From the NCBI GenBank assembly GCA_031261005.1, contig JAISKF010000001.1, positions 18,692-82,691 on the forward strand: a DNA stretch of 64,000 nt. Reading direction: 5' to 3'. Within the stretch, counting starts at the first letter, position 1; each line of letters opens with the position of its first letter. The notes under the pieces were generated by a model. It had not been told where the DNA came from. It saw nothing but the letters and a program-made list of their open reading frames with translations, and made no database searches. Below are positions 16,962 to 27,800 of this stretch, one piece after another. The translations under genes and the position numbers were made by a program. This DNA is from Enterobacteriaceae bacterium. GTDB lineage: Bacteria; Pseudomonadota; Gammaproteobacteria; Enterobacterales; Enterobacteriaceae.

Positions 16962-19406
16962 TCAGTGGTTTTGAGAAAAACGCTTTGTCTTGCGTGTTGG
17001 TGTCGCGTTTGCCGGATCATCAGGCCAGACATGTTTGGGATAGCGCCCTTTCATCTCTTTTTGCACTTCTTTATAAGCGCCTTGCCAGAAAGCAGCGAGA
17101 TCCTGTGTGATTTGTAACGGGCGATGAGCTGGCGATAGCAATTCAACCACCAGCGAAATTCGTCCATCGGCGATCAGCGGTGTGCTTTTTTCGCCGAACA
17201 TCTCTTGTAATCTGACGGCAAGAACCGGCGGGCGCTCATTATCATAACGAATCAATAAGCGAGATCCGGTCGGAACGGTGTAACTGGTGGGTAACGCGCT
17301 ATCTAAACGCTGTTTTTGCTGCCAATCCAATTTGCGGGTTAATGCTTCCGCTAAATTAACCTGTTTCAACCCTTTAATATCTTTAACGTGAGTTAACGAT
17401 GGCAATAGCCACTGTTCCAGCGTATCAAGCAAGCCGTTATCGCTAACATCGGGAAATAACTCCTGCGCTAACCATTGTTGCGCGCGCTGAATGCGTATGC
17501 GTAATTGGGTTGCGGCATCGTCCCAGCCTAAAGCATCAATACCTTGCGTTCTGATCCAGTTAAGCAGCGCTGCATGTAGCTGCTGCGCTGATGGTTTCAT
17601 TAACGGTGCAGCTTTCAGCACTAAACGCCCGATTTGCTGACGCTGCCATGCGCGCAATGTGCCTTTTTCTTCGTCCCATTCAATGGCGCTTTGTTCACGA
17701 ATAAGATGCGGCAAACGCACGGCTAATTGCTCTGGTTGTACTTTTACCGCTAATAAAATACGCGCATCAGGACTATTTGCACCTTGCAATAACGAAGCCG
17801 CGACTAACCAGTCAGCACGGCATAACGCATCATCGCTATCGATTTGTGCGCCCATACCGTTAGCTAATAAATAGCGATTTTCTTCGCCGCGTTTTTGGGC
17901 GATACGATCAGCGAAAGCGACGGTGAGAAGAAAAGGAATTTCTTCAGGATCAATAGCAGACGACTTAACGTTTAATCTCTGTGCCAATTGTTTGGTGCGT
18001 TTTGTCCATTGCACTTGTGTATGTGCAGTCCAATAGCTTATATCACGCGAACCGTTGCGCGGCGGTTCTTCGATAATGGCGGTTAGCAGTAGCGCAGTCA
18101 TTACCGAAGCAGCACTTTGCGTTTGAGCATAAACGATCATTGCGGCTAAACGCGGATCGCTGCCGATCTCTGCCATTTGATGCCCGTTCGCCGTTAAATT
18201 ACCGTCATTATCTATTGCGCCAAGCTGCAATAATAAATGATGCGCCGCTGTAAGTGATGCTGCCGGTGGTTGATCCAGCCAGCGCAATTGCTGAATATCG
18301 CAGCAGCCCCATTGCAGCACTTCGCTTAATAAGCCAGAAAGATCCGCTTGCAGAATTTCTGGTTCACTTTGCTCTGCGGCTCTTTCTGCCTGATCTTTAG
18401 CAAACAGATGCCAGCACGCGCCTGCCATTAAACGCCCTGCACGTCCGGCGCGTTGAGTCATAGAGGCTTTTGAGATGCGTTGGGTTATCAATCGGGCTAA
18501 ACCTGTTCGGGCATCAAAACGCGCCACGCGCTCAAGCCCGCTATCAACAACCAGACTAATGCCGTCGATAGTTAAACTGGTTTCGGCAATATTGGTCGCC
18601 AATACCACTTTGCGCCGTCCTTTTGGCGACGGTGCAATCGCTTTTTGCTGTTCCGCCAGTGATAACGCACCATACAGCGGGCAAAGATCGATGTCGTCAC
18701 TCAAAGAGCCAGAGAGATAGTCATAAACGCGGCGAATCTCCGCCACGCCGGGCAGAAACAGTAGCATTGAACCAGAATGCTGGCTGAGAATTTGTCTCAC
18801 AGTTTGCGCGACTTTTTCTTCAAAATAACCTGCGGCAGGTAAAGAGAGATAATGACACGCAACGGGAAAACTGCGCCCCTGCGCGCTAATCACCGGCGCA
18901 TCGGGCAGGAATTGCTGTAATTTTTGATTGTCCAGCGTCGCAGACATAATCAATAATTTCAGATCATCACGCAATCCGCTTTGTACATCTAATAATAAGC
19001 TGAGAGCGAGATCCGCCTGCAAGCTGCGCTCATGAAATTCATCAAGGATCACCAGCGAAACATCTTCCAGCATCGGATCTTGTTGTAGCATACGGATCAG
19101 CACGCCTTCTGTGACGACTTCCAGCCTTGTCACTGCACTCACCGCATTTTCAGAACGCATTCGATAACCAATCTGCTCACCGGTTTGCTGGTTAAGCTGC
19201 TGTGCCAAGCGTTGAGCAACACCGCGCGCAGCCAGACGGCGCGGTTCCAACATAATGATGCGTCCTGTAAGCCAAGACTGTTCCAGTAATTTCAGCGGCA
19301 ACCACGTTGATTTACCTGCTCCGGGCGGAGCTTGTAGTAATACGCAGGCGGCATGGCGCAAGGCATCTAAAAGAGGTTGAAGAACTTCATTTACGGGCAG
19401 AATCAC
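16962..19406 (-). CDS. hrpB: ATP-dependent helicase HrpB
   Basis: DEAH-family RNA helicase-like protein of 814 residues (E. coli about 809). Its cellular role is still poorly defined. Walker A QAPPGAGKST is at residues 25-34 and the DEAH-box variant DEFHER around 120. Motif III appears as MSATLDN, and the C-terminal helicase lobe has TNIAETSLTIDGI and the arginine-finger motif TQRAGRAGR. The family-specific HrpB C-terminal domain fills the last 350 residues. The ligT gene that separates hrpB from sfsA in E. coli is absent. Divergent from sfsA. Confidence 0.96.
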   Translation of the reverse strand: MILPVNEVLQPLLDALRHAACVLLQAPPGAGKSTWLPLKLLEQSWLTGRIIMLEPRRLAARGVAQRLAQQLNQQTGEQIGYRMRSENAVSAVTRLEVVTEGVLIRMLQQDPMLEDVSLVILDEFHERSLQADLALSLLLDVQSGLRDDLKLLIMSATLDNQKLQQFLPDAPVISAQGRSFPVACHYLSLPAAGYFEEKVAQTVRQILSQHSGSMLLFLPGVAEIRRVYDYLSGSLSDDIDLCPLYGALSLAEQQKAIAPSPKGRRKVVLATNIAETSLTIDGISLVVDSGLERVARFDARTGLARLITQRISKASMTQRAGRAGRLMAGACWHLFAKDQAERAAEQSEPEILQADLSGLLSEVLQWGCCDIQQLRWLDQPPAASLTAAHHLLLQLGAIDNDGNLTANGHQMAEIGSDPRLAAMIVYAQTQSAASVMTALLLTAIIEEPPRNGSRDISYWTAHTQVQWTKRTKQLAQRLNVKSSAIDPEEIPFLLTVAFADRIAQKRGEENRYLLANGMGAQIDSDDALCRADWLVAASLLQGANSPDARILLAVKVQPEQLAVRLPHLIREQSAIEWDEEKGTLRAWQRQQIGRLVLKAAPLMKPSAQQLHAALLNWIRTQGIDALGWDDAATQLRIRIQRAQQWLAQELFPDVSDNGLLDTLEQWLLPSLTHVKDIKGLKQVNLAEALTRKLDWQQKQRLDSALPTSYTVPTGSRLLIRYDNERPPVLAVRLQEMFGEKSTPLIADGRISLVVELLSPAHRPLQITQDLAAFWQGAYKEVQKEMKGRYPKHVWPDDPANATPTRKTKRFSQNH

Positions 19407-19628
19407 ACGTTACTCCCATCTAAAAATCAGCCGCGATAATAGCGTTTATTGCAGTGAGAGTATAACGCTCCTCGCAATATCAATCTGTTGTTGAGCGTTG
19501 CACCCAAGAAACAGACTGCAATTTATTTACCATTCCTTTACTAAACTTCCATTTACCCCAACCCGCATATAGTAGACAATACCGCGCTTTTGTTGACTGC
19601 TTAACAAACAATCAATTACAGAAGCATC

Positions 19629-19685
19629 ATTGTTCACAGTATTGTTGTTCACTGTATTGTTGTTCATTGTAATTGTTGTTCACAG
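19629..19685 (+). repeat. Tandem 15-bp repeat in the sfsA leader
   Basis: About four copies of ATTGTTGTTCACTGT (the first truncated, the third 16 bp), immediately upstream of the sfsA ribosome binding site. The rest of the 303-bp hrpB-sfsA gap shows no gene. Slippage could change the leader length. Confidence 0.75.
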
Positions 19686-19709
19686 CAAAGGTTACTCACA
19701 GGAAACTTG

Positions 19710-20414
19710 ATGAAATTCCCGATGCCGTTACAGTCTGCTGCGTTGATTAAGCGCTATAAACGTTTTCTCGCTGATGTCACAACACCGCAAGGTGATGTGC
19801 TGACGCTGCATTGCGCTAATACTGGTGCGATGACGGGTTGTGCTGAAACCGGTGATACCGTTTGGTACTCCGCATCATCAAATCCTAAGCGTAAATATCC
19901 CCATTCGTGGGAGCTGACACAAACGCAAGCCGGTGATGTTATCTGTGTAAATACCATTCAGGCAAATGCGTTAGTTAAAGAAGCATTGGAAAGTAAAGTC
20001 ATTAGCGAATTAAGCGCTTACGATACACTTCGCAGTGAAGTGCGTTATGGTGAGGAGAACAGCAGAATTGATTTTTTGCTGCAACAACCCAATTTGCCTG
20101 ACTGTTATATCGAAGTGAAATCCGTCACATTGTTACAAAATGGCTGCGGTTATTTTCCTGATGCTGTTACGCAGCGCGGGCAAAAGCATCTGCGAGAGTT
20201 GCAAACGATGGCGGAACTTGGTCATCGGGCGGTTTTATTGTTTGCTGTACTACATTCTGGTATTAATCATGTTGCAGTGGCACAACATATAGATCCAACC
20301 TATGCTCTACTGTTTGAACAAGTTCAGAAATATGGTGTCGAAGTTCTTTGTTATAAGGCAGAGATTTCACCAACAGAAATGACTTTGCAGAACCCAATTT
20401 CAGTTACACGGTAA
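19710..20414 (+). CDS. sfsA: Sugar fermentation stimulation protein SfsA
   Basis: 234-residue member of the SfsA family, an OB-fold followed by a nuclease-like domain. It was found as a multicopy enhancer of maltose metabolism in crp* strains; the true function is unclear. Conserved: [28 protein letters not shown], the RIDFLLQQ stretch and YIEVKSVTL with the PD-(D/E)XK-like acidic/lysine set. The start ATG 19710 follows CAGGAAACTTG; a TTG one codon upstream is also possible. Upstream of dksA, as in E. coli. Confidence 0.95.
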   Translation: MKFPMPLQSAALIKRYKRFLADVTTPQGDVLTLHCANTGAMTGCAETGDTVWYSASSNPKRKYPHSWELTQTQAGDVICVNTIQANALVKEALESKVISELSAYDTLRSEVRYGEENSRIDFLLQQPNLPDCYIEVKSVTLLQNGCGYFPDAVTQRGQKHLRELQTMAELGHRAVLLFAVLHSGINHVAVAQHIDPTYALLFEQVQKYGVEVLCYKAEISPTEMTLQNPISVTR

Positions 20415-20614
20415 ATTTTCTAACCATTTATAGTAACAACAAGGTGATTTGATTAAATAAGCAACATTTAAACCTATAAAATCATGCGTTTCTTCACAGC
20501 ATCGGCATACTTAGGTGACGAAAAATTGCTAACTGCATCTTCATCTGTTATTTATAGCGGCCTGATTTTTTCTCTAGTGTAAAACTACAACCCGTATTTT
20601 GTAGGAGAAGCAAA

Positions 20615-21070
20615 ATGCAAGAAGGGCAAAACCGTAAAACATCGTCCTTGAGTATTCTGGCTATCGCAGGCTTACAGCCTTATAAAGAAAAGCCAGGAGA
20701 AGAGTATATGAACGAAGCCCAGCTTACACATTTCAAGCTGATTCTTGAGGCGTGGCGAGGCCAACTGAGAGATGAAGTCGATCGCACAGTCAGCCACATG
20801 CAAGACGAAGCGGCGAACTTCCCTGATCCTGCTGACCGCGCGACGCAGGAAGAAGAGTTTAGTCTGGAGCTGCGTAACCGCGATCGCGAGCGTAAGTTGA
20901 TCAAAAAGATCGACAAAACGCTGCAAAAAATTACCGACGAAGATTTTGGCTATTGTGAGTCATGCGGCGTCGAAATTGGTATTCGCCGTTTAGAAGCCCG
21001 TCCTACTGCCGATCTGTGTATCGACTGTAAGACTTTAGCTGAAATCCGCGAAAAGCAGATGGCAGGTTAA
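20615..21070 (+). CDS. dksA: RNA polymerase-binding transcription factor DksA
   Basis: 151 residues, the same as E. coli and almost identical. DksA enters the RNA polymerase secondary channel and, with ppGpp, lowers rRNA promoter activity and raises amino-acid biosynthetic promoters. The coiled coil (about 33-108) has the acidic tip DPADRA. The C4 zinc finger CESC-N17-CIDC follows, then the C-terminal helix [10 protein letters not shown]. Ribosome binding site GTAGGAGAAGCAAA-ATG. Confidence 0.99.
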   Translation: MQEGQNRKTSSLSILAIAGLQPYKEKPGEEYMNEAQLTHFKLILEAWRGQLRDEVDRTVSHMQDEAANFPDPADRATQEEEFSLELRNRDRERKLIKKIDKTLQKITDEDFGYCESCGVEIGIRRLEARPTADLCIDCKTLAEIREKQMAG

Positions 21071-21099
21071 TTCCAATTCATTTCTTTGCTTTATTTAAC

Positions 21100-21134
21100 A
21101 TACTTATTCACCGGTGATACCGGTGAATAAGTAT
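21100..21134 (+). terminator. Strong hairpin after dksA
   Basis: ATACTTATTCACCGG / CCGGTGAATAAGTAT: a perfect 15-bp stem with a 5-nt loop, 30 bp after dksA. No T-run follows, so it may act as a processing or stability hairpin rather than an intrinsic terminator. Confidence 0.6.
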
Positions 21135-21181
21135 CTAAAGCGATATTCAACTTCACTTCATTTTATTCATCAGTCACGTTA

Positions 21182-22081
21182 ATGACTTACCGTTATGTAG
21201 GGCGTTTTGCCCCCTCTCCGTCTGGAGATTTGCATTTTGGTTCTTTGATTGCCGCGTTAGGCAGTTTCCTACAAGCGCGGGCAAATCAAGGTCGCTGGCT
21301 GGTTCGTATCGAAGATATTGATCCCCCCAGAGAAGTTGCTGGTTCGGCATCACGCATTCTTTCCACTCTTGAACGTTACGGACTTCATTGGGACGGTGAC
21401 GTTTTATATCAATCGCAGCGTCATGATGCTTATCGGCAAATTCTGCAACAACTCTATCAGCAAGATCTCTGCTATTACTGCCACTGTACCAGAGCGCGGA
21501 TTCAGCAATCGTCAGGTATTTATGACGGGCATTGCCGCGATTTAAATTTACCTGCGAATCATGCAGCGCTGCGTTTGCGCCAGTCGCAGCCGGTTTATTG
21601 GTTTGAAGATCGCCATTTTGGTAAGTTATATGCCGATCCCGCGCTGGCAAGCGAAGATTTTATTATTCACCGTAAAGACGGGCTGTTTGCTTATAATCTT
21701 GCGGTGGTAGTTGACGACCATTTTCAGGGCATGACGGAAATTGTGCGCGGCGCGGATTTAATCGAACCGACTGTGCGGCAAATCGCTCTGTATCGGCAAT
21801 TAGGCTGGCATGAGCCGGATTATTTCCATCTGCCTTTAGCATTGAATCAGGCAGGAAATAAACTCTCCAAACAAAATCACGCACCCGCTTTGCCGCTGGA
21901 TAATCCGCTTCCGGTACTGGCAAAAGCGCTGGCGTTTTTGGGGCAATCGCTGCCGGAAAACTGGCAAGATGCGTCAACTGAATCATTGCTGATATGGGCG
22001 GTAACGCATTGGGATCGAGCGCTAATACCGAAGCAAACCGCGTTAACTTCACACTTTCCATTCTCAAATGAGTCTGTGTGA
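21182..22081 (+). CDS. gluQ: Glutamyl-Q tRNA(Asp) synthetase
   Basis: Paralogue of the catalytic half of glutamyl-tRNA synthetase. It attaches glutamate to the queuosine at position 34 of tRNA(Asp). 299 residues. The HIGH-like signature is [11 protein letters not shown] (H18). Zinc ligands lie in [11 protein letters not shown] and YDGHC. The KMSKS-like loop is [10 protein letters not shown]. The anticodon-binding domain is absent, as expected. No good Shine-Dalgarno is seen, and translation may depend on the dksA transcript. Gene order dksA-gluQ-pcnB is as in E. coli. Confidence 0.95.
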   Translation: MTYRYVGRFAPSPSGDLHFGSLIAALGSFLQARANQGRWLVRIEDIDPPREVAGSASRILSTLERYGLHWDGDVLYQSQRHDAYRQILQQLYQQDLCYYCHCTRARIQQSSGIYDGHCRDLNLPANHAALRLRQSQPVYWFEDRHFGKLYADPALASEDFIIHRKDGLFAYNLAVVVDDHFQGMTEIVRGADLIEPTVRQIALYRQLGWHEPDYFHLPLALNQAGNKLSKQNHAPALPLDNPLPVLAKALAFLGQSLPENWQDASTESLLIWAVTHWDRALIPKQTALTSHFPFSNESV

Positions 22082-22238
22082 GCTATCATAGACCGCCATT
22101 TTTTGTACTCTGGCGCTTTATATCCAAGAGCTTTATACCTGAGCTTATGATAACGGATATACTTAAATTTGATTTTTATTTGCCTACCTGATGACTCAGC
22201 GACATGCTCTGGCTCATCACGGACAGATACACAATGAC

Positions 22239-22252
22239 CGAGGTGTCCTATT
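22239..22252 (+). promoter_or_regulatory. Ribosome binding site and AUU initiation codon of pcnB
   Basis: GAGG (22240-22243), six bases, then ATT (22250-22252) followed by TTT ACC CGC GTA ([12 protein letters not shown]). This matches E. coli pcnB, where initiation at AUU has been shown and limits expression. Confidence 0.85.
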
Positions 22253-23638
22253 TTTACCCGCGTAGCTAATTTTTGCCGCAAGGTACTCATTAGAGAACCT
22301 GACTCAGACACGCAGCAAAAAAACCACACACAAAATGATGTGGTGATTATTCCTCGTGCACAGCACACGATTTCCCGTCAGAACATTAGTGATAATGCCC
22401 TGAAAGTGCTTTTCCGGTTAAATAAATCCGGTTATCAAGCCTATCTGGTCGGCGGCGGTGTCCGCGATCTGCTGCTGAATAAAAAACCGAAAGATTTTGA
22501 CATCACCACTAATGCCACGCCGGAACAAGTGCGGAAACTATTCCGTAATTGTCGCCTGATTGGGCGGCGTTTCCGTCTGGCGCATATTATGTTTGGTCCT
22601 GAAATTATAGAAGTGGCGACTTTCCGCGGCGGACATAGCGAAAGTAACGATAAGGACGAAGCCCAACAAGCAAATACCGGTATGCTGCTGCGTGATAACG
22701 TGTATGGCAATATCACCGAAGATGCTCATCGCCGCGATTTCACCATCAATAGCCTGTATTACAGCGCCGATGATTTCACGCTGCGCGATTTTACCGGCGG
22801 TCTGCAAGATTTACAGCAAGGAATTATCCGCCTGATTGGTGATCCTGAAACACGCTATCGTGAAGATCCGGTCAGAATGCTGCGCGCGGTACGTTTTGCC
22901 GCCAAGCTGGAGATGGAAATCGAGCCAGCAACCGCAGAACCGATCGAACGTTTAGCGCATCTGCTCAATGATATTCCGCCAGCGCGCCTGTTTGAAGAAG
23001 CGCTGAAATTGCTGCAAGCAGGGCAAGGCTATCAGACTTATTTATTGCTGCGTAAATATCATCTCTTTAAGACGCTGTTCCCTATTCTGGATAAACATTT
23101 CACGCCGCAAGGCGACAGCAATATGGAGCGCATTCTCACCCAAGTGCTGAAAAATACCGATAATCGCTTGCAGGCTGGCAAACGAGTAAATCCGGCATTT
23201 TTATTTGCCGTGATGCTATGGTATCCGTTAGTGGAATATGCTCAAAAAATCGCTCAGGAAAGCGGCTTAATGTATTACGATGCTTTCGCGCTGGCGATGA
23301 ATGACATTCTGGACGAACAGTGCCGCACCTTAACCATTCCTAAACGCATTACTTCACTGATGCGAGACATCTGGCAATTACAGCTAAGATTATCGCGCCG
23401 TCAGGGGAAACGCGCGTACAAACTGATGGAACACCCTAAATTCCGCGCGGCATTTGATCTGTTACAACTGCGCGGCGATATTGAAAAAGGTGAACTGCAA
23501 AAGCTAAGTATCTGGTGGGACGAATTCCAAAAAGCTGAAATACCGCGTCAAAAATCGATGCTGAATTCACTTGGCGAAGAGCCAACGCGCTACCGCAAAC
23601 CAAGACGCCCGCGCAAACCACCAACTGCGAAGCAGTAA
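22250..23638 (+). CDS. pcnB: Poly(A) polymerase I
   Basis: Adds poly(A) tails to RNA 3' ends and so promotes RNA decay and plasmid copy-number control (RNA I turnover). 462 residues if translation starts at ATT 22250. The first ATG/GTG-type start (GTG 22340) would remove 30 residues that are conserved with E. coli ([12 protein letters not shown]). The nucleotidyltransferase core has [11 protein letters not shown] and the catalytic DxD in [15 protein letters not shown], followed by [11 protein letters not shown] and the [19 protein letters not shown] signature. The C-terminus is arginine/proline-rich. Followed by folK. Confidence 0.95.
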   Translation: MFTRVANFCRKVLIREPDSDTQQKNHTQNDVVIIPRAQHTISRQNISDNALKVLFRLNKSGYQAYLVGGGVRDLLLNKKPKDFDITTNATPEQVRKLFRNCRLIGRRFRLAHIMFGPEIIEVATFRGGHSESNDKDEAQQANTGMLLRDNVYGNITEDAHRRDFTINSLYYSADDFTLRDFTGGLQDLQQGIIRLIGDPETRYREDPVRMLRAVRFAAKLEMEIEPATAEPIERLAHLLNDIPPARLFEEALKLLQAGQGYQTYLLLRKYHLFKTLFPILDKHFTPQGDSNMERILTQVLKNTDNRLQAGKRVNPAFLFAVMLWYPLVEYAQKIAQESGLMYYDAFALAMNDILDEQCRTLTIPKRITSLMRDIWQLQLRLSRRQGKRAYKLMEHPKFRAAFDLLQLRGDIEKGELQKLSIWWDEFQKAEIPRQKSMLNSLGEEPTRYRKPRRPRKPPTAKQ

Positions 23639-23791
23639 GACAAACGTTATATTATTACGATAAATTTCAAATAATTATGTGATTTTATAGGGGCGGTTGT
23701 TAACCGCCCGTTAATTCCGCCGTCACTTAACGGGCGATAGGTTGCCGCTTTTACGAATTATTTTATTATCAATCGATTAACCTATAACTTT
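23639..23791 (+). repeat. MITE-like element without clear ends, between pcnB and folK
   Basis: Left arm ACGTTATATTATTACGATAA..CAAATAATTATGTGAT, cores GGGGCGGTTGTTAACCGCCC and CGGGCGATAGGTTGCCGC, right arm TTATTATCAATCGATTAACC. Both terminal repeats are lost or replaced; the left edge abuts the pcnB stop codon. Confidence 0.7.
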
Positions 23792-23825
23792 GCAGTAACT
23801 CCCTGCCTCAACGAGGAATCACGCC

Positions 23826-24311
23826 ATGACTCAAGTTTTTATCGCTTTAGGCAGCAATCTTAATCAGCCGTTAGCACAAGTTGAAGCGGCGCTGAATGCA
23901 ATCCGGCAGATCCCTCATACCCGACTGATTAACTGCTCCCGTTTTTATCGCACTAAACCATTAGGACCGCAGGATCAGCCGGATTATTTAAATGCCGTCG
24001 TTGAATTAGAAACAGAACTAGAGCCAGAACAACTGCTGAACGCCACACAAGCGATTGAACTGAATCAGGGCAGAGTACGAAAAGAGGAACGCTGGGGAGC
24101 GCGTACACTGGATTTAGATATTCTGCTGTTTGGCAATCAAACCATCAACACTCCTCGCCTGACCATACCGCATTACGATATGCACAACCGCGCATTTATG
24201 CTCTACCCTTTGGCTGATATTGCGCCCGATTTAATCTTTCCTGATACAACGCCGCTGGCACAATTACTTGCTCAAATCCCGCCTGATGGACTGGCATTAT
24301 GGTTTTCTTGA
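23826..24311 (+). CDS. folK: HPPK (2-amino-4-hydroxy-6-hydroxymethyldihydropteridine pyrophosphokinase)
   Basis: Transfers pyrophosphate from ATP to 6-hydroxymethyl-dihydropterin in folate synthesis; cytoplasmic. 161 residues. Conserved: ALGSNL near the N-terminus, the SRFYRTKPLG.QDQPDYLNAV block, and ERWGARTLDLDILLFG with the two magnesium-binding aspartates. Ribosome binding site GAGGAATCACGCC-ATG. In E. coli fimbrial genes and panBCD lie on the far side; here an autotransporter gene does. Confidence 0.97.
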   Translation: MTQVFIALGSNLNQPLAQVEAALNAIRQIPHTRLINCSRFYRTKPLGPQDQPDYLNAVVELETELEPEQLLNATQAIELNQGRVRKEERWGARTLDLDILLFGNQTINTPRLTIPHYDMHNRAFMLYPLADIAPDLIFPDTTPLAQLLAQIPPDGLALWFS

Positions 24312-24335
24312 TGATGATAGAAAATAAATAGAGCC

Positions 24336-24400
24336 ATAGATTAATAATAAAAAATAATTTGTAGCGGCGGTATTCTGTCGCTCGTTGAATACAATGAAAA
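24336..24400 (-). repeat. Fragment of the MITE-like element
   Basis: AGATTAATAATAAAAAATAATTTG-type arm followed by half a core (GTAGCGGCGGTATTCTGTCG CTCG). Heavily decayed, reversed relative to the alaA copy. Confidence 0.5.
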
Positions 24401-24439
24401 TATTAACATGCGTTATTATCATTAATGAAAATATAATAT

Positions 24440-24575
24440 TGTTTATTTAACCTGAAAAATAATAAAGAATAATTCGTAGGGGTGGCAGATTGCTGCCCGC
24501 TAAATGACGGTGGAATCAACGGGCGGTTAACAACCGCCCCTACGGAAAATGACATAATTATTTTCTATTTTAATA
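24440..24575 (-). repeat. MITE-like element lacking outer terminal repeats
   Basis: TTTAACCTGAAAAATAATAAAGAATAATTCG arm, core GTAGGGGTGGCAGATTGCTG.. and its mirror ..GGTTAACAACCGCCCCTACG, then TGACATAATTATTTTCTATT. It is the B-arm-left orientation. Confidence 0.65.
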
Positions 24576-24893
24576 AACTTAATTATTTTATTTATTTGCA
24601 CATTACTTTTTATAAATAAAAAACCAACATCATCATACAATTTATTATTAATAATTAAATAGTTATCTTATTAATAAAATTTATTATATAACTGTATCAA
24701 ATTTCTTATCCGTAAATAATAAATCATCATGATAGTCTTATTGTGCAATTAACTTCACCGTACAAATTAAATTAATATTTAACATTATAACCAATATGTT
24801 TTATTGGTGTTTTTGCTGTCTATTTTTAATGCAAAATTAACTCATTAGTGTAATTAATTTGATTTGTATAGCTATAAATTAATGGACTTTAAC
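24576..24893 (+). other. AT-rich leader region of the autotransporter gene
   Basis: About 320 bp, extremely A+T-rich, with no gene, tRNA or convincing terminator. It is a plausible H-NS-bound promoter region (inference only). Near its end lies an 18-bp sequence, ATAAATTAATGGACTTTA (24874-24891), that recurs exactly before yacC. Confidence 0.4.
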
Positions 24894-27800
24894 ATGAAAT
24901 TAAACCAGCTCACTTTAGCACTTCCGGCATTATTTGCTGTCTCACTTGCCAGCTATGCGGCTGATGATGTGCCGCCGACCTCTTTTCCGCCGAAAGAAGC
25001 TACGCCGAATATCAATGATATTATAGACGATAGCAAGAATAGTGATGCGTCATCAGTACCTTTCACGCAATGGGCAAATGATGCAAATGCCAGTATTGCT
25101 GATCATCAATATATTAACGCACAGCAGTTAATTAGAACGTGGTTAACAACTGACGGGCAAGTGCTGAATATCAGCAATAATTCACATAGCCTGAATAATA
25201 TTATTAACTCCGTACAATTGACGTTGGATAATAATAGTAGCGCGATGGGCAATACCATCAAAGGGAATGTCACTAATCCGCAAGATAATTCTAATTTTAC
25301 CGGTTCATTAAGCGTTAATAACGGCAGTAAAGCCTATGATACAACAGTAGAAAGCGGCGGGAATTTAATTGTTAACCGCGACGGCGAAGCCTATACCACA
25401 ACAGTAAAAAATGGCGGTGTACAAACAGTTAATTATGACGGTTATGCACAGGGAAATATTATTGACGGCGGCGTTCAACAACTCACCAGTGACGGCTATG
25501 ACGACAGTATTGACAGTCATACCCCAAGTGCTGTAAGTAAAGCCGAAGATACCAGTGTCATTAATGGCGGTAAGCAAATTATTGCTGGCGGAGAAGCCAT
25601 TAATTCTTATATTGGCAACGGTAGTTTACAACAAATTGGTACTCCTGATCATTATTTTACAAGCTCCGCTACTAATACCACACTTTATAGCGGTGCTGTG
25701 CAGGTCAATTATGCCGGGGCTGATCAGAATACTACCGTTTATAGCGGTGCGCGTCAGATTATTGATTCTGGTTACTCTGATGGAACTCAAATTTATGGTT
25801 TGCAAATTATTAGTAGCGTACTGCACCCGAAAAATGGCGATTGGATTAATGATGATGGGGTAACCGATGATGATGCCTATTCGAAAATAAATGAGATAAG
25901 CGACGTATTTAATGCCACTATTTATAAGGGTGGTATCCAGCGGATACAAAATGGTCAGGTCTATAATACACAGGTTTATGGCTTACAAATTGCCAGAGCA
26001 ACAGAAATTAGCTTAATTAATGGTCAACTGGTTGAATCTAATAAGTGCATAAGTTACTCCGGTGATAACAACTGTCTGAGCAGCGGTATAGATTCTGAAA
26101 TCTGGGTTACTGATTCCACTATTTATGCTGGTGGTGAACAATATATCGGAGCTTGGGCTAGAGCCAGAGGAACAATAGCTAATGGAGGCAGTCAATTTAT
26201 TGAAAAATATGGAATAAGTGATGATACCACTATTCTTAATGGCGGTTCATCTTATATCGCTAATGGTGGATTAGCTTTTAATATCGATGTTGTTGATGGC
26301 TCTTTAACATTACAAGGTGGTGATATGAGCCCATTCTGGAACTTAATTAGAGGAAAAGGCGGTTATGCAGACAATGTTAATCTCGAAAGTGAACATTCAA
26401 CCATTTATATTGAACATAATGCAGATACCCGTGAATCTACAGCAACTATCAGAGAACTGACGAATAACGGAGGCTCAATTATCTTCGGTCGCCGTGACGG
26501 CAGTGATGCAGGTAAATACAGTCAGTTAGATATGTACAGCTTATCCGGTAACGGCACATTTGTGATGCACACCAATATCAATGGCGGGCAAGGCGATTTT
26601 CTGAATATCGGTGTTCAATATAGCGGCGATTTTTATTATCCAGATGAAGAGCCTACCATCGGCTATTATTCTGATGGTGCACCAATTTCAGGCAATCATA
26701 ACGTTAAAGTGATGGATATGGGGCAAGAGCTGCGAGCTTCTGCCGATGGGCTTGATCCTCATCACCTGATTCATGCTTATGGCAGTGCGGCTGACAGCTT
26801 CAAACTGGTTAACGGCAGCGTCGATCTCGGTGCATATAAATATTATTTAGTGCAAGGTAAAGGCGATGATACCGATAACTGGTACTTGTCACCAACCAAA
26901 GTATGGACTGATCCTACCGATCCAAATAACAACATTAAACCGCTGCACCCTGTTGTTGATCCTGTTCCGACAAAACCCGATGAACCAGGCAAACCTGATG
27001 AACCAAGTCAGCCGGAGCAACCGAATAAACCTGACGAACCAAGTAAACCGGAGCAGCCAAACAAACCTGACGAACCAAGTCAGCCTGCTGAACCAGGTAA
27101 ACCAGAGCAACCAAATAAACCGGCTGACCCAGTGCAACCGCAAAATCCGGTTGTGCCGCCAACCGCGCCAAAACCGAATGATCCGCCAGCGTCAAAACCT
27201 GAACTTTCTGACAGCGCCAAAGCAGTAATGGCAATGGCGAACGTGACACCAACCATCTGGGACGGCGAGTTATCCACGTTAAGAACGCGCTTAGGCGAAG
27301 TACGAGATGAGCGCGCTCACTCAGAAAATGCGTGGGGAAAATACATCACCAGCCGCTATCGTGTTTCAACGGATAATGTGGGTTATCGTCAGGATATGAA
27401 CGGCGTGATGCTCGGCGGCGATCACACTGTCGAGCTGGAAAATGCGCGTTTACTACTCGGCGGTTTATTCTCGTACACACATTCGGAGCTGGATTCCCAT
27501 CACGGAGACGGCAGCGTCGATAGCTACGGTTTAGGTGCTTATGCAACCTGGCTGCATGAAAGCGGTTACTACGTTGACGGTGTGTTAAAAGTGAACCATT
27601 TCAGAACGCAAAACAGCGCCGACTTTAACGATGGCTCAACCAACGCCAAAGATAATACTTTCGGCTACGGCGGTTCACTTGAGTTTGGTAAACATATCAA
27701 ACTGGAAAGCTACTTTATCGAACCGTACATTATCGGCGATATTTTTCGCGGCGAATCAACCGGCTACAAATGGTCTAGCGGCATGAAAGTGAAAGCAGAC

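Noticed and set aside
26889..27252. Long open frames on the minus strand opposite the proline-rich linker of the autotransporter
   Set aside because: They translate to low-complexity tryptophan/phenylalanine/leucine strings that mirror the repeated PDEP/PEQP codons, with no ribosome binding site.
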